A stretch of DNA of 64,000 nt from Corythucha ciliata (GCA_038030265.1 CM075941.1:43958164-44022163), one strand, 5' to 3'; shown: positions 21,801 through 36,800, counted from the stretch's first letter. Numbers and translations: made by a program. The notes: generated from the letters alone by a model not told the origin.

Positions 21801-24800
21801 TCCCTCTGCGAAGACCGACCACCGACGTCACTTGTCGGTTCGACGGAGTCGTACGATGGATTTTCCAGGCTATTTTCAACGACAGTTTCACTTATTTCCA
21901 CAAGTGAATTATTAGTCGTTTCAATTGACTCGGTCGAAACGGTCGTGATGGTCGTCGTCGTTTCGGTAGTAATCTAAAATTTCAGTGATGTTTAAGGCCC
22001 TCTAGATAGACGGATGAATAAAGAGAAAAAAAATACTTTTTGTTCCGCAGGAGTTTCGATTTCAGTCACCGTAGTCATCGTAGTCGCGCTGTTGACTGCG
22101 GCAGTTGAAGAAGCGTTGGGAATGGTTTTATTCGTTTGAATTGTTTCTACGTTGGGTGATTGAAGTGGCGACGCTTTCGGTGTAGTGGACGCGGAACTCT
22201 GATGATTAAAACAAAAAAAGTGGCGATTGAGCGATGGGATGGGTGGGGCGAAACGGGGAGAAAGAGGATCGAGACCACTCACTTTGTTTTGAGGTTTCAG
22301 CTTGTCGTTACTTTTCTTAGGAGGAGCCGAAGGAGGAGGCGTCTCAATTTTTGAAGCAGCCGGCGAGGCTTTCTTCGTTTGAGTTTTAGGAATGGGCGGT
22401 TTCTCCGGTGCTGTTGCGACACCGGGGGATTTCGAGGAGCGATCGGCGCCTAGAACAAAACAGAAATTTATTGTCTGTAAAAAAGACAAGTTTGAAATTG
22501 TTCAAGCAGGAGATGTGACTCTCTGGGGGGATGACCAGAACCGTAGAACATTAGGAAGGGAAGAAAGCCCTACCATGGTGGAGTGGGGTGAGGGAATCGA
22601 GGAGACCGAAAGCCTGTACCAAGCCTGACTTCGCCGCTGCACTTCAATGTTGCATGAGGGCACCCACCCAAGGGCCGAGGAGACAATCCTATATTAATTT
22701 ACCCGCCCCCACCGCGCCAAAGCAGGGCATCGGAACTAAAAGTCCTGTTAGTCGCTCAGTAGATCGCACCCGCAATAGTGCCTACCGCAGTGGACTCACG
22801 ACCGTTGCTTTCTGGGGACTTACGGGAACGACTCCACCATCACATGTGTCACCGTATAACCGCGCAGAGAGTAACGATCCCAGCAACCGAGCCATCCAAA
22901 TCCACAAATCTTCCCCATTATTAATTTCCAACCATGGACATTACTTCCCCCTCCATTTATGTAGACCTTCACCAATAGTAGGGGCCCCCTGGTAATTAAT
23001 AACTATAAGAATCCGCCTAACAAGAAGTCCAACAGTGCACCCGACCGCCCATGCCCATGCCCATCCAAGCGCCACTAGTAGGCAGTACCGGCTTTAAGGA
23101 GGGGAGTAAGGGTCGCCGTGTCCTAGGAGGCGCGTCTAGCAAAACGAGGGGGAAAAGGGCGGACGACACAGAATATTAGAATAGTATATTTCATAACGAG
23201 TGAGGAAAGCGTCACTTTACCCGCGAGTTCAGCACTAAGCTGTGAAAAAAGTAATCCTAGCAGTGACGGAAATGTACTTTCATTCATTCTGTGACGTAAA
23301 GTTAGGAAACACCCCGCTAAGATTGTTTGCTAAGAAGTGTTTCTTTCGTCAAGAAACTTTCTTCAAAAACACGCTAAAAGTATTAATTCGCGCCTCCTGG
23401 ACGCAAAATTACGGCTAAAATGAAAAAAATGCGCTGATCCCTAATTTTTATGGGTCCTTAGGCGGCTAAGATAGAGTAGGCGCACTAATGTGCTGTGTAC
23501 TTCAGGTAAGTGGCTAAAATTTTGAAAAGTGCCAATATTCGTGCCCAAAATCGGGAAAAATCACTAATTAGAGGTTTCTCAATGCAACTTCCAGACGTTA
23601 ATTTGGAACTGAAACTTTAGAAAAATGGCTAATTCACGTCTGAAACTGAGAATAATCTCTGATTCCCGTGAATCATAGATTTTTCACACTTTCAAGCGAG
23701 AATCAGCAATTTTTCTGCCCGTATACATGTGAGAAAAAGCGCTAACTAACGGCTATAATTAAGAAAAATACTTAGCTAATTCGCGGAATGAAAGGATAGG
23801 CTGCGGCTAAAAATGACAAAAAGTGCCAAAATCGCGGATTCAGTGTAGAAAAATAATTAATTAACGATTAAATTTACCAAAAACGCTAATTCACGACTAA
23901 AATGGTAAAAAATCTAAAATTCACCAATGGATCTGTGAAAAAGCACTAATTCGCACCCAAAATTACGACAACGCCAATTTTCGGCTTCATACAAGGTCAT
24001 TGCATGCCCCAAGGAGCTGGAAGGATATATGAAAGTGCGTGAATTGCTTAAAGGCATGCGTTGTTGAAAGTTGAAAAGGCGTGTTGAATTGACAGAGGAA
24101 GACGAAAGCGCACAAGTGGAGACGTAGCTTTAGGAAAAACCCCTAATTCGCAGTTAAAATGGAAAGACAACGCCAAATCGCGGCTCCTGAAGGCAACTTC
24201 ATGGGGGCGCTGATGAAATATTCGCCCAGGGGCGCCCAATGCCTAAGGCCGGCACTGCTAGTAGGCCATCAAGCGCAGCCTCCATCCAAGGGGGTCCAAG
24301 CTTCAAATGGATTCCCTCGACCAAACTTCGCCTAATTTCCCGGCTCAAGCTGATTGCGAGTTCAGTGGTGCCTGTTTTGGCTATTGTGCTCATGAAAATG
24401 AGAAAAACCTTGAGTTGCACTGCTCCTCAGATAAAAATGACAAATACTGCGAGTACGGCCGTTTCGCAGCTTAGAAAAAAAAAATCATTTTTTTCTGTTT
24501 GGCGAATAAAATTGGGGGAAAAACCGCGGCTAGGGCTATTCCAGGGCTGAAATTTAAAAGAAAAAAACAATTTTGACTGTACAGCGGAAAAAATTGGGAG
24601 AAATCGCGAGTTTGGTCATTCGCTGATACAACCAACTTCACGAATTTCACACGTTTAAAATAAAAATTTCGCGGAAGTTGGCTGATTTCGCGGGTCTCGC
24701 TTCTTTCAAAAGCAAAAATTTCGGGGTCCGGTCGTTTCAAAGCCCAAATTTTGTCCGATTATTGACACTCAACAGTCCCGTGAGTCTTACGCACTTAAAA

Positions 24801-27800
24801 ATGCCAGCCAATTACGTTGAATTGACTCCCCTAAAAAGCAAGTTTTTGTGGAGTTGGCCCATTCGAAAATCCTTTCTCGTGCGCGTTTGACACAATAAAT
24901 TATTTTCACGGATTAGAGACATTTAAAAGGGCAATCCCGCAGGTCGTTGAGGTTCAAGGTTTGGGCTATTTCAAAACTAAATCTCGCCTTTGGCTACTTT
25001 AAAAAAAGACAACTGATTTGTGGAGGACCCCTCCAGCCCTCCCCCCTTTGCTCTGCTCATGACTGATTCACACCGTCACCGGGGTAAGTGAGTCTAGGTG
25101 GACTCAACTCAGCGCTAAAGTGCCCCGTGAAATAATTATAGACTAAAAGTACTTCAAAAAGTGACAATTTGGAAGGGGACGGATGTGCCATTGGACGGAT
25201 CCCAGACCTTGGGTGAATCAATACGACTATGAAAAAAGGGAGGGATGTGGTCAACAACTTTGGGGTTTCTATGTACCAATAAAAAATCAAAAACGGAGGA
25301 GCGACTCACTTTTTGAATCCGGCGCAGTCATCGACGTCGACACTCCAGTCACTGCTATGCTGAACGGCCGCGGGCGTCGTTGAGTCGTCGCCGAGCGTGC
25401 ACGTAGCGTCGCCGAAGCGGACGACAGATTCGAGGCGACGCTGCTCTGACTCATCGAGCTTTGAGGTCTTTGCGGCGTTAATTCCCCGCTTCTCATGCCT
25501 GTTTATGTGATGGGTTGGGGGGGGGGAGACAAAAGAGAAAGTTTAATAATTATCAAGTTCCGAATAAAAAGCATCGCATCATTTCTTTTTTCAGTTTGAA
25601 ATGTATGGGGTGGTTGTAGGGCGGGGGGAGAGATTAAGAAGAAGGATGAGGATGGGGGCGTATCCGGTTAATGTCGGCGGTTAAATGGCGTCAGTTACGC
25701 TATTAATCTGATCCCCTAGAATCCGAATCGCAGAAACTAAAAAAGTTTTTTAGTTGAAAAGAGAACCCATTAAAAAGAGAAGATTTACTCATTTAAACGA
25801 GTAAATGAGGAGGAAACCTGTCCGAAAATTAACAGTTTTTTTTTTACAACTGTTTTAATTATTTCCACCATTTTTCCCCTGAAAAGAGAATAGACAGAAA
25901 CATGTTTAACGGTTTAAAAAACCTAAAGAAAAACACAAAGAACGTGGTGGCGTTGGTGAAACACTCGTGCTTGAAGTGCCGTAGAAATAAATATAAAAAA
26001 GAAGGTTTGAAGCTAGAGCTCACAGAAAATTCATTAGAGAGAAATCTCTCAACTTCAGCCTAATTGGACTAATTAAAAGACGATTTTTATAGTTTCGAAA
26101 ACCTTTCCACGGTGTATTTCCTTTTTCTTTAAAAAAAAAAAAAAAAAAAAATGAGACCCTAAATTAAACTGCTTTGTTTCAAAATGTTAGTTCAAATGAA
26201 GTGAACTCACAAGGGGAGGAAGCATGTAACGGGGGCGGGGGGAACCATTACCATAGTTAAAACTGAAAATCTACCTCTAAGTAACAAAATTTAAGGGTCT
26301 TACCCAAAATATTTGATGAACCGTCACCAAAGTGTGAATCATTCAATTTGTACAGAGAAGTAAGAAATGTTTTTAAAGTGAGAAACTTACTTGCCTCGAG
26401 TTAGTTGAATAAGAGAAGAAAAGGTCCTGTCACCCAATGGCATAAAGTCCAAATTCCTTTTGCCTTCAACGTTGATAAAAATCTCACCACTAAAGCGAAT
26501 TGGTTACAGCGCTTATAAGTTGACTGTTTTAGTGAAGCCACCACCCAGCCCCCCCCCCCTCGTAAGTGCCACCCGCAAGCAATAAATTAGACTGACGAGA
26601 GTAATTAACTCGTCGGGTTAATACAAAATGAAGGCAAAATTAATTAATGGACTGTGGAGGATCGTTTACCTGAACCCACGACACCAAAATGATTAGCATG
26701 CTAACACTTGACAAAAAATGGAGGACAATCACACTCAAAAACAATAACAACAAAAAAGAAACAAAAGATAGTTTGGCACTTTTGGACAATGAACGTCGGA
26801 AGTTTGTTTTTTATGCTGTGAATAGAGCCGCATAACTTGAAAGAAAGATACGAAGCCAAACTGTTCTTTTGTAACTACTGAGAGAAGCCAAAAACCGACT
26901 TACCTGTAGGAGGAGGCTCCGAGCTCTTGGCCAGCGCCATCTCTCTCGCCTTCCTCCGAAGACGCTCGGCCCGAGTAGCCCTCGGGGGCGGCACAGGTCC
27001 CAAATGAAGCATACTCTTAGCACTCTTAATTAATTCGGGAGCGGTTTTACTCGACGACGTTGTCGACGAACCACCGCCTCCGCTCCCCGGTAAAACGGAC
27101 ATTGACCGGTAGACGTCCACCTTTTTCGTCACTGTCACAGTCGGATGCGACGACCGGTTCACCGTTGTTGTCGTCGTCGTAGTAGTAGTGGACGCCACCG
27201 GAGCGGAAGGGCGGGGTCGGCGTGGAACGGCCAAAAGATCCAATCGCGACATGGAATACGCCCTACCTGGGGTGCTTTTTTTGCTTCCGTTGCTTCCTCC
27301 CCCTCCTGGTGTTCTCGAGCCGCTACTGGGCGGAGTCAACGACTCTCTCGGCGAGGGTAGTGTGGGCGTTAAATCCGTCTTTCGTCGCGCTGCGTCCCGC
27401 CTCCAAGCAAAGCCGGTCAGCGATGGCGAGTCGTTTTCGTCATCTGTACATGTCATATAGAACGTCGAAAAAAAGGCGGTGCTGAAAAAGCTTATTTTAA
27501 GTGTCTCCCCCAAAAAGCAAAAAAGCGTCGTTTTTCCAAATTTCTATAACTGTAGCCCACAAAAACAGACAGTGTTTCCCATTTTTATCGCACCACCGCG
27601 CTAATAGTCACAGCTAAGCAATGTGCGCTACCCAAAAAACACCAAAACTTCAAGCGCCTCTCCCCCTTCCGAAAAATGGGAAACACCGTCAAAATGGAAG
27701 AATAACACAAAACCTTGTTTTCACGCGTTACGATGTACCATCTAGAGACGGCTGCTAAGAGAAAAACTACCAACAACATGCTCTACGCTGCATAAATACA

Positions 27801-30800
27801 CAAAAAAAGGACACGAAAAGACACTAAAAGGGCACACACGATTTTACGTCAATCTGTAAAACCAAAGTTCATTTCATTTGTAGTAAGCTAAAGGGATCCT
27901 AAACTTTTATTTTGCTGTTCAAGCGAACAAAAGACGCAAGAAAAATACACACAAAAAAACACGAACATCATGGAAAGGTTACGTGTTAAAAACGTTTAAA
28001 AAAGTCAAAAAACACAATTTGAACGAAACAACACCACACACCTTCGCCGTTGTTGTCCTTAAAAAAAGCGTTATCCCCCCGCCCACCCAACCTATCGTCA
28101 AAACCCTAGCAGCTTTTAAGCTACGAACCATAAAACCGACTAAACGATCGCTCCCTAGTCGCGTCAGGCGGGGTCGAACCCCAATGAAAAACTTCGTATA
28201 TCGACGAGCAGGTCATTCTCAGAGGATCTGTAAAAATAATGTCAAACAACAAACAAAAGAAAAACAACAAAATAACTGTGTACGGGAGTCTGATTTGACG
28301 CTGGAAAAAAAAAAAAAAAAAAAAAAAAAAACTGGTCCTGTGGGTGAGGGAAGGGTTGCAAGAGGCTTACTCCCTTGATTCATTAACGTCGGCGCTAACA
28401 TGCTCGATTTCTCGTGGAGAAAGCCAAAAAAATAACAAAAAACGTGGGGTGCTGCACGTGGAAGGGGGTGGGGTAGAAAAACCATTCGAAAAATTGTGTG
28501 GTGGTGATGGTTGATTGGGTGGGGTGGGGGGCTGAGAACATGTGGCGTAAAAAACAACGCTTTACCGTGCTGCTTTCTTTCCATGCCACCGGCTGACGTC
28601 GCCCTTTTCTTGCTACCATCCAATTCTCTCTCGGACGATCGACGAGTCAGCGGACCGGGTGCTGCTGCCGACATCGAGAGCGTCATAACGTTCGTCGTTG
28701 AGGTCGCTCTGTTGTGAAGGGGGGGGGGATGAAGCGTGAAAGAATGAATAAAATATAAATAAATAAATTAACAAAAGTACCTTCTCGATGCCCAATAGGA
28801 CGATCCCGCGTCACCTGGATCGAGCATTCGAGGGGTGGAACTGCCGAAGGCGAACACAATTTGACTTCGTTCATTTTTTCGCCTTGTTTCTATACGCGCT
28901 TCTCTTTCCTATGACACACAAAATTAATACATTTTTCTTATTAATATAAAGGTGTTTCTAGGTCATGCGGCAAAGGAGGCCCTACTCGGTCATGCCAGGC
29001 CCCAGTTCCCACCGCGTTGACTACCAGATCCTCCTTCACAAATAACCTCAAATCCGCCCGCGAGGACCACCCTGTCTGCCCCCCCCCTTATCCAAGCGAC
29101 GGTCAACACATTTTCCCTCGGCGAAATTTACCGACCTTTCCTGCCACCCCGCCACCACCACAGACCCCGAAGACAGGCAACCCCCAAGACGGAACGTTTT
29201 TCGCCTGACCTGATTTTTTCTAAGAATAGCTTCACGACGGTCTCGCTCCGCCTCCCAGATCTGTCGCTTTCGCTCTTCGACCTGGTGACGTCGATCGGTG
29301 TCTTTTAACCTCAACTCTTCGAGTCGTCGTCTCCTCTCCGTCTCCTTTTGCTCGCGGAACTTCTGTGCTGCCAAAGCCTGTGAACAATGTGTGAAATAAT
29401 AAACACGGCAAAAAAAAGAAGGTGACGACCTTTCTGCTACCTGTTGTTTAAGCTCTTCGAGTTTTCTTTGCCTCTCCTCATTTTGCTTTTCCTTGAGCAT
29501 ACGGAGCCTCTCCTCCCTGTCAACTTGTAGGGCGCCATCTTTTCCTGCACAAGAAAAAAAAAAAAAAAAATGTATGTCAGCGAATTTAAAAGGGGCTACC
29601 TTATTCTAAGAGAAATCTACTCTAGAGCTTAATTTTAAGCGATCAATACTCGATTAAATCCCTTAAAATCTCGCTTTGAAGTTGAGAAGCCCCTCAATTA
29701 GCAAGACAACAAGACAAACAAGGATCTAAAACACTATATTTTTTAGAACTATTCAGCTCCTCCCGAAGCAATCCATCTACCCTGATTGGTAGCTAGATTG
29801 AAACACCAAAATAACGCGAAATCTTCAGTCACTCAAACCCCCCCCCCGCATCATCAGCATCATAACCGACTGCTCTTCTGAATAATGAAAGACTTCGCAG
29901 CGTTCTGTCAAGGACAAGACTGAATGGGAAAGAAAGGCCCTTTCGCCATTGTTTTCTCCTCCGCCTAACAAGTATTCTTTGTTCCATTAGCGCCACTAGA
30001 AACAGCATCTTTTGATAATGATTTTTGTTGGTGAATCGCTTAATTTATGCTGAAAGTTTTTCATTAAAAAAAAAATCGAACATTTCATGGGGTAATGGAA
30101 ATAGCGGTGACCGTTATTGTTGAGGAAAAACGTTTTCAATAAAGCTGAAAGCTTTCGAACTGTCATCACAAGGATATGCACCATACACGCCAGTGCCTGT
30201 CACTTAATGATAAACAAATGTGATCACATTAGAAGAAGGGGATGGGGGGGAGACACGATTAAACCTGAAAATAGCCATCAATCAAGCTTTTGTAAGTCGC
30301 ATATACTGCGGGTGCGAGAGGCTCTGGCAATTTGAGCCCCCCTCCTTCCATCGTTGTGATTGAAAATGCCTCACCGGCACTGGAACACCATAAAGAACGC
30401 CAAACTTACCGCGAGGGTCTCAACTCGATCTGTCCGCCTTAGCCAATCAGACCCTGGTGTATCAAAGCTAACAAGGAACAGCACGCTCCCCTCTCCTCTC
30501 TCTGGCTAGGCTCCATGCTGCCTTCTAAAATTCAGGCCCGGCAGAGCATGGCGGTTTATGATTTCCACTCACGACCGTGGACCAACTCAGTGGTGAAATA
30601 CACAGAATACAATACGTTTAGCCACGAACTGGGCGACGGTGGATGGTAGCTAACCCCCCCCCCCAGACTGATGAGGGGGAGGCTTCGATCCCAAACCCCT
30701 CTGGCTGGCTGACGGGGTTTTGGAGGTCTTTTACTGCCTGAATAAGAGGGCAAATGAATCACCTAGTTAGTGGGTACAAACAGAAGTACCGAATGGGTAA

Positions 30801-33800
30801 GACGATGATCATCATGGGTAAAGTGATGACTCGCGCACCGAAAAATACGAAAAGAAAAACGGATGAAATAAACGGGTTTCTGAGTCTATAAAAAGACAAA
30901 AACGCAATAAAAATGGGGCACTCGCCGAAAGAAAAGCCGATTGACCTTAAAAGGGAAAGATTTTGTCCGAATGGACGACGAACTTTACGCATAGGGGAGA
31001 GGGGTCAGCTGGATGGAGCGGTGGACCAAGCCACCCCTCCATGCTTCGCGGTTACTTCTAGGACTGCTGGAATTCTGCAAACCCAGAGTGCAGCAAACGA
31101 GCAAAACGTGCCATTTTATGCTAGTCGGCCTTCGCGTCACTATAACGGGTTACCAAAAATGATCCACTGCCCCATGGGAACACATTTTTTATGTCGGTTT
31201 CCAGGGTGGAATTTTTCAGAGGTAACTGACTGGGGACAGAGAAGACACTCTTTCGATGAAGCAAACAACTGTAGGACGCCTAGTGTAATCGTTTAGTCAA
31301 GCGAGTTACCCCCCCCCCCCAACTTTAATGAAACGAGAGAAATTAGAAATTCAAAATGTCTTTGCGTTTACACTGAAGTGTTTGATATTTGCGTCCGACT
31401 CTTGCAGTAAAAACACATAGAACTCTATGGGGCCTTTCACATTGGACGCGTACGCGAGAGTCGTCTCTCCCCCGAGAAAAAAAAAAGACGCGACTCGCGC
31501 GTCGGCGTCTTTTTTCTCCAAGTGTGAAAAGGCCATTAAGCTTGTCTCGTCTGATCGAGACGCCTGTCCCCTCCCCCCTCCTCAACAGTCACACACCCAA
31601 CAGGCCTATTAACCCGAACTGTGTAGCAATCACCAGGGACCCAATTTAAAGGTAGTGAGTCATGCTCGAATTCTGAGTTAACAAAAAGAACTATCACAAC
31701 CGCCTATTCAAGTGAGTTAAGCAAGAAAAACAAAAGCTATACGAAAATATCACAAAAAATAAAAAAAATATTTAAATACCTACATAGTTTTTTTGGCGAA
31801 AGTTGTCCCCGTTAAGTAGACAACTGGGCGCCAATCATTCCCCGTCCCATTTCACCACCCTCTCAACAGCCTTTATAGAAGAGGGTGGTGGAAGGATTCC
31901 CTCCGATAAATTTATTTTTTCTGATTGTTGACAAATGGTGGGAGGGGGTGCTAATAAGGAACAAAAGGATCGCACTTGACGACGCTTGAATAGCGATCAA
32001 ACGCAAACTTTTACCTCTCAGACCCAAACGTTTTCCTTTAACTTCTCGAGTGCCATTGTTATTCCTATACACGAGCGTTTAAAAAGCGTTCTTTCATTTT
32101 ATAGCCGTAATACCCTTTACCGTGCTAAACCAAAACAGAACTTTATCGTTTAGTCAAGCGAGTTACCCCCCCCCCCCCAACTTTAATGAAACGAGAGAAA
32201 TTAGAAATTCCAAATGTCTCGAGTTTCCAACGAGGGAGGGGGGCAATGGGCTTTCTCTAAAAGGGGCGAATGAATATGTATGCGTGACGTGCGTGTATCT
32301 CCTCCAAGCTGCCATTTTATGGCGAAGTTAAATTAGTACGTGTGTCTAAGACTATTAATTATGCATTTATGGGTGGTTGGGGGGGGGGGAATTCAGGGGG
32401 TCATCCTACTGAAGGGAAAGCAAAGCGTGGTGAGTGTAGGCTATAAACCGCAAGACTTTAACGCCTTGGGTACAACAACTGGCCTAGTGCGTTCCTCATG
32501 CAGAATTTAGGAACCAAGAAGAGAAAAAACAACAACAAACGAAAGCCTAGGTCCACCTATTTTTTTTTAGTTTTGCTACACAGGAAAAAAAAAAACGTCA
32601 CAGAAAAGCCACGACTCCGACTTGTAACTACAAATTTACCTTCGAGTAACGTTTCCCCGGCTAACCATCGACTGGTCACGCCTCCGCCATCAGTTGTTCC
32701 TGATTGAAAGAAAAAAAACATGAAGAAAATGGAATAATCGAGAACAAATAAATACACGGTAGTGCGGGGATAAAATGCCTCACAAAACAACCCACATAAA
32801 AGCCTCCATTTCCACCGAGGCTCGGTGTGCCTTGCTAAAGCGCCGACCACAAATTCCTCCGAGCACAAATAAAGCCTTTCGATTAAATAATAAGGAATCG
32901 CCAAATCAACAAGGGGAACTCTGCTAAGGGTTAAACACAAAAGCCCAATTTCATGGGAAATTCACTCATTCAGCCCATCACATTGCAAGCAAAGGATAAA
33001 ACCCTCACCCCTGTAACAAGTAGGTCAACAAAATCTACCGTTCTCTAATTAATAACTTCCACGTAAACGAATAGAGCAAAATGTAACAATAAACAACTTG
33101 AGCTGGGAAGAAGGAAGTTTCTCACTTTAAAAGGAAAGGGTTTCAACCTTTTACAATATCAGGTTTCCTTTTCAGTGCTCAAACTCATTTTAAACGCAGT
33201 TATTTGGGAGTTCCAGCCCTCCTCAGCCTTACCCCCCCCCCCATCCATCCAATTCCTAAAGTGAAACGCGGAGGTTTTAAGAGAACTTAATTGCTATGTG
33301 TAGGATAAATAACTAGAAACTGGAAAAGTTCAACAGCAAAAAAAAAAAAAAAAAAATGCTGAGTGGGAAGGGCGTAGAGCCCTGGGAGAGAACTAAAGTT
33401 ATTCGGGCTTAAACTAGGAAGCGTTTTTTTTTTAAATCCCGGGAGGAGAATCGATAATTAATACGTTCGGAAAGGGGGTATGACAAGAAATTAAATTCAA
33501 TGTGAAGGGAGGGGGGTTGAAACTCCGAAATTTGTTTCTCGTGTTTTTAACGCCTTTGAAAGAAAAAAAAACGCTTCAACATTCAGGGCTAGCAACTTCA
33601 AACAAAGATTAATTATGCTGTAATGAGACGTCAGAATGAAATGGTGAAGGGGGAGTGGGGAGTTAGCCACAAAAAACCGCGTGTGTCACCTCCGGGAAAA
33701 TGAGATGGAAATGCTGGTGACGACGATGATGATGATGGTGGTTAGAGGGGTGGAGGGAGGAGTATTAAAGAGTGCAAGCACGCATAAAAAGGAAGCCTCG

Positions 33801-36800
33801 CGAGGATTAATAGGATCATTAAGGAATCTCTTTTCACTCCCCTGCATACCCTCTCAGGCCCACAACCAACATTCTAAGCCGTCTTATATGAGACTAACGA
33901 GAAAAGTAACTTGAAAGATCGACATAAACAATTCACAAATTCCAGCCCTTTTTTTGGAAGCAAAAACACAATCAAGTGCACAGGGTGCGTGACGACGGAT
34001 TATTTTTAAAAATCGATCGATGTTTGGGCAAGTACCTTGTTTGGCTGATGTTGGCCGGCCGTTCTGTTTGGGATCCACTGGAGTGGCGCCCGCTGAAAAA
34101 AAATATATATATAAGTTAAAATTACGACGATGTAAGAAAACTCTGAAGGGGGGTGGGCGAATTTTCATCAGATCCCACGTAATGCACACAACCCCCTCCC
34201 CACCAACTCATAGACATTGTTCAAGGGAGACCATCACCTGGACTAGGAAGGGTGCGAGGAGACAAATAACACAGATTCTAATAATATTTCCCTGTCCTTT
34301 ATTCGATTTGGACCAGGTCTCCTTTTCGGGAAGGGTTTTCCTGGGTGGAAGGGGGGAGGGTACTGCACCTGAACAAACTATCTAGTTACACACCATAAAT
34401 AATAATTTTATCCTACGAAAACATGATTTTGAGGTCCGAAAATGACAATTAGGCCAGAGAAACAGGACCTACCCATTAACCAACATACTGTCTCACTAAG
34501 TTCACCCAAGAAACTGACTATTTACCCCCCAGAAACTAACTAATAACTGACTATTTACCCCGAAAACTATAAGCCCAATAAACTATTTACTACGGGAACA
34601 ATTTACCCCCAAACCTGGCTATTTAACAGGGGCGTAGCCAGCCCTTGGTCTAGGGGTGTGCATGAAGATGTCAGTTGTACCAGAGACGCCAGCAACTGGT
34701 AGTTCGTCTACTCAGATAGGCGCTTTGAATCGTCAAATTGTTCCCCAGAAACTAAATTTCACCAAAAGGGTCCGCATCCCTCAAAAACTAACATTTCTGA
34801 CTGTAAAATATCATTGTAGCCTTCTATTTCGGATTTTCTATCCAAAAACTGACAATGTTTTCTCCGGAAAGCTCTCTAATACAGGGTGTCCGAATTTTCA
34901 ACTTCTTGCCTGAGAGACGTTAATAACTGACATTTCTAAACCCAAAACTGAAGATTTTACTCTGAAACTGAATATAATCAGATAACTTTACGCAAAAGAC
35001 GAAGCAAAAACTGAAGTTTACACAACACAACTGGCGATTTTACCCCGAAAATTCACGTCATACACTAAAAGTGACGATTTTACTTTAAAACTTGATATTT
35101 TACTCCAAAACTGGCGACTCTGTCTTGAGAACCCTGACAACTTTAACACAAAACTGAAGTTTTTACTAAACAGGTACTGACTATTTGTTCGATAAATAAG
35201 ACGATATTACGCTAAACCTGAAATGTTACCCCAAAAGTAGAGATGTCACTACAAAACTGGCAATTTTGGCCAAAACATTTGGCGGTTTTACCTTAAAACT
35301 GAATATTCTACTCCGAAACTGTTCATTTTACCCCTAAACTGTCTATTTTTAACCAAAACATCGGAGACTTTACTCCAAACCAGAAGGGCTCTTCCGATTT
35401 TTCACTACAAAAACTGGCCGCTACACCTCAAAACTGATGGCACGAACCCGAAACTGGACATTTTAATCCAAAACCGACAATTTCACACTATAACTGACGT
35501 TTTCCCACAAAACGCATGATTTTACGCCGAAACTAATAAGACTCTGCCCTGAAAAGTCTGAAGATTTTAACACGAAACTGACAATGCCACTACAATACCG
35601 ACGATTTCACCTCAATACTGACGATTTGCTCCCAAATATGTCGAGATTACACCAAAACAGACAATTTCACGCCAAAGCTGACGTGTACCCCCCAAGGTGT
35701 CACTACAAAACTGGCCAATTTGCCCCAAAATGACGGTTTTAACTTTCAAAATCTTACAATTTCCTCCCAAAAACTCACGTTACATACCTAATCTGACGAT
35801 TTTACCCAATAACTGGTGGTTATCCCCCCTAAAAGTGATTATTTTACCCCCAAAACGGGATTTTACACTAAAACTGACAATTTCACCCCAAAAATGACGT
35901 TTTCCACAAAAATATGATTTTACGTCAAAACTGACGACTCTGTCTTGAAAACTCTGATGAAATTTTCAGTTTTGAGACATGGGGCAAAACCAGGAAAATC
36001 CAGTTTTCAGGTAATTGTTTTGAAGTAGAAACTTGAAGTTTGGGTTGAAAAACTTCTGTTTTGTGGTAAACCCACCAGGTTTCGGGGTAAAATTTTCATT
36101 TTTCAGGAAAAACTAACAAAAGTTTAAGGGCAAAATCTTCAGTTTTATATAACAATACGTCACCTTTGGCTTGAAATCTAATTATTGGACTAAAATCGTA
36201 ACTTTTCGAGTTGAAATCCTCCAAAACTAAGGATTTCACGCCAAAACTGACGTTTTATAACAAAACTGAAGATTTCAAGACAATACTGGTGATTTTACCT
36301 TCGAACTAAATTTTACAAATTTCTTTTAAAATGAAACGTTTAACCCGAAACTGGCGGTTTTACCACAAAACTGGCGTATAAACAGAGTCCGGGTGCTCAA
36401 ACCGGATAACTTGGAGGAAAAAAAGCTGTGCAATTTGAGAATGTTAACGATGGTGTTTTGAAGAAAATTGCCAACCGTGGCAGTAAGCAGATTAAACTTA
36501 AAGGAAGGAGTTGCACAGATGATTCGTCGACCCCCCCCCCCACACCCAATCGTCTTTAACACTGTCTTCTTCCTTCTTCTTCTTCTTCAACACCACTGCA
36601 CAGATTTTCTCATCGATGTTGCAGTGTAGAAGAGGAACATCATTGGAGCAGGCATTGGAAGGTAGGTGAGGGGGGTCGAGGAATCATCTGTGCAAGACCC
36701 CATTAAGAGGGTTCTTGCCTTCCTACGAGATCATTGCATTTTCCAACCAATGTTTTTCCAGCAGCTTACAAGTTTTCAAATAGTTATACAAGGTAAAAGG

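Larger units (their letters stand above)
29545..32639 (-). other. MAP7 intron between exons 3 and 4
   Basis: 3.1 kb without a gene. It contains a hairpin element at 31427-31537 lying between two direct repeats (31288-31361 and 32145-32219), and poly-C tracts. No RNA gene is recognised. Confidence 0.7.

Noticed and set aside
22588..22995. 135-codon plus-strand frame in a MAP7 intron
   Set aside because: No domain, many Pro/Ser/Arg from GC-rich sequence, no splice or promoter support.
28150..28240. Minus-strand GGTTCGACCCC that looks like a tRNA B box, plus an acceptor-like TTTTTACAG that could start a MAP7 exon
   Set aside because: The T-arm does not pair over five base pairs and no D-arm or anticodon arm fits. 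As an exon it would insert stops in most phases, while exon 7 to exon 8 already joins perfectly in phase 1.
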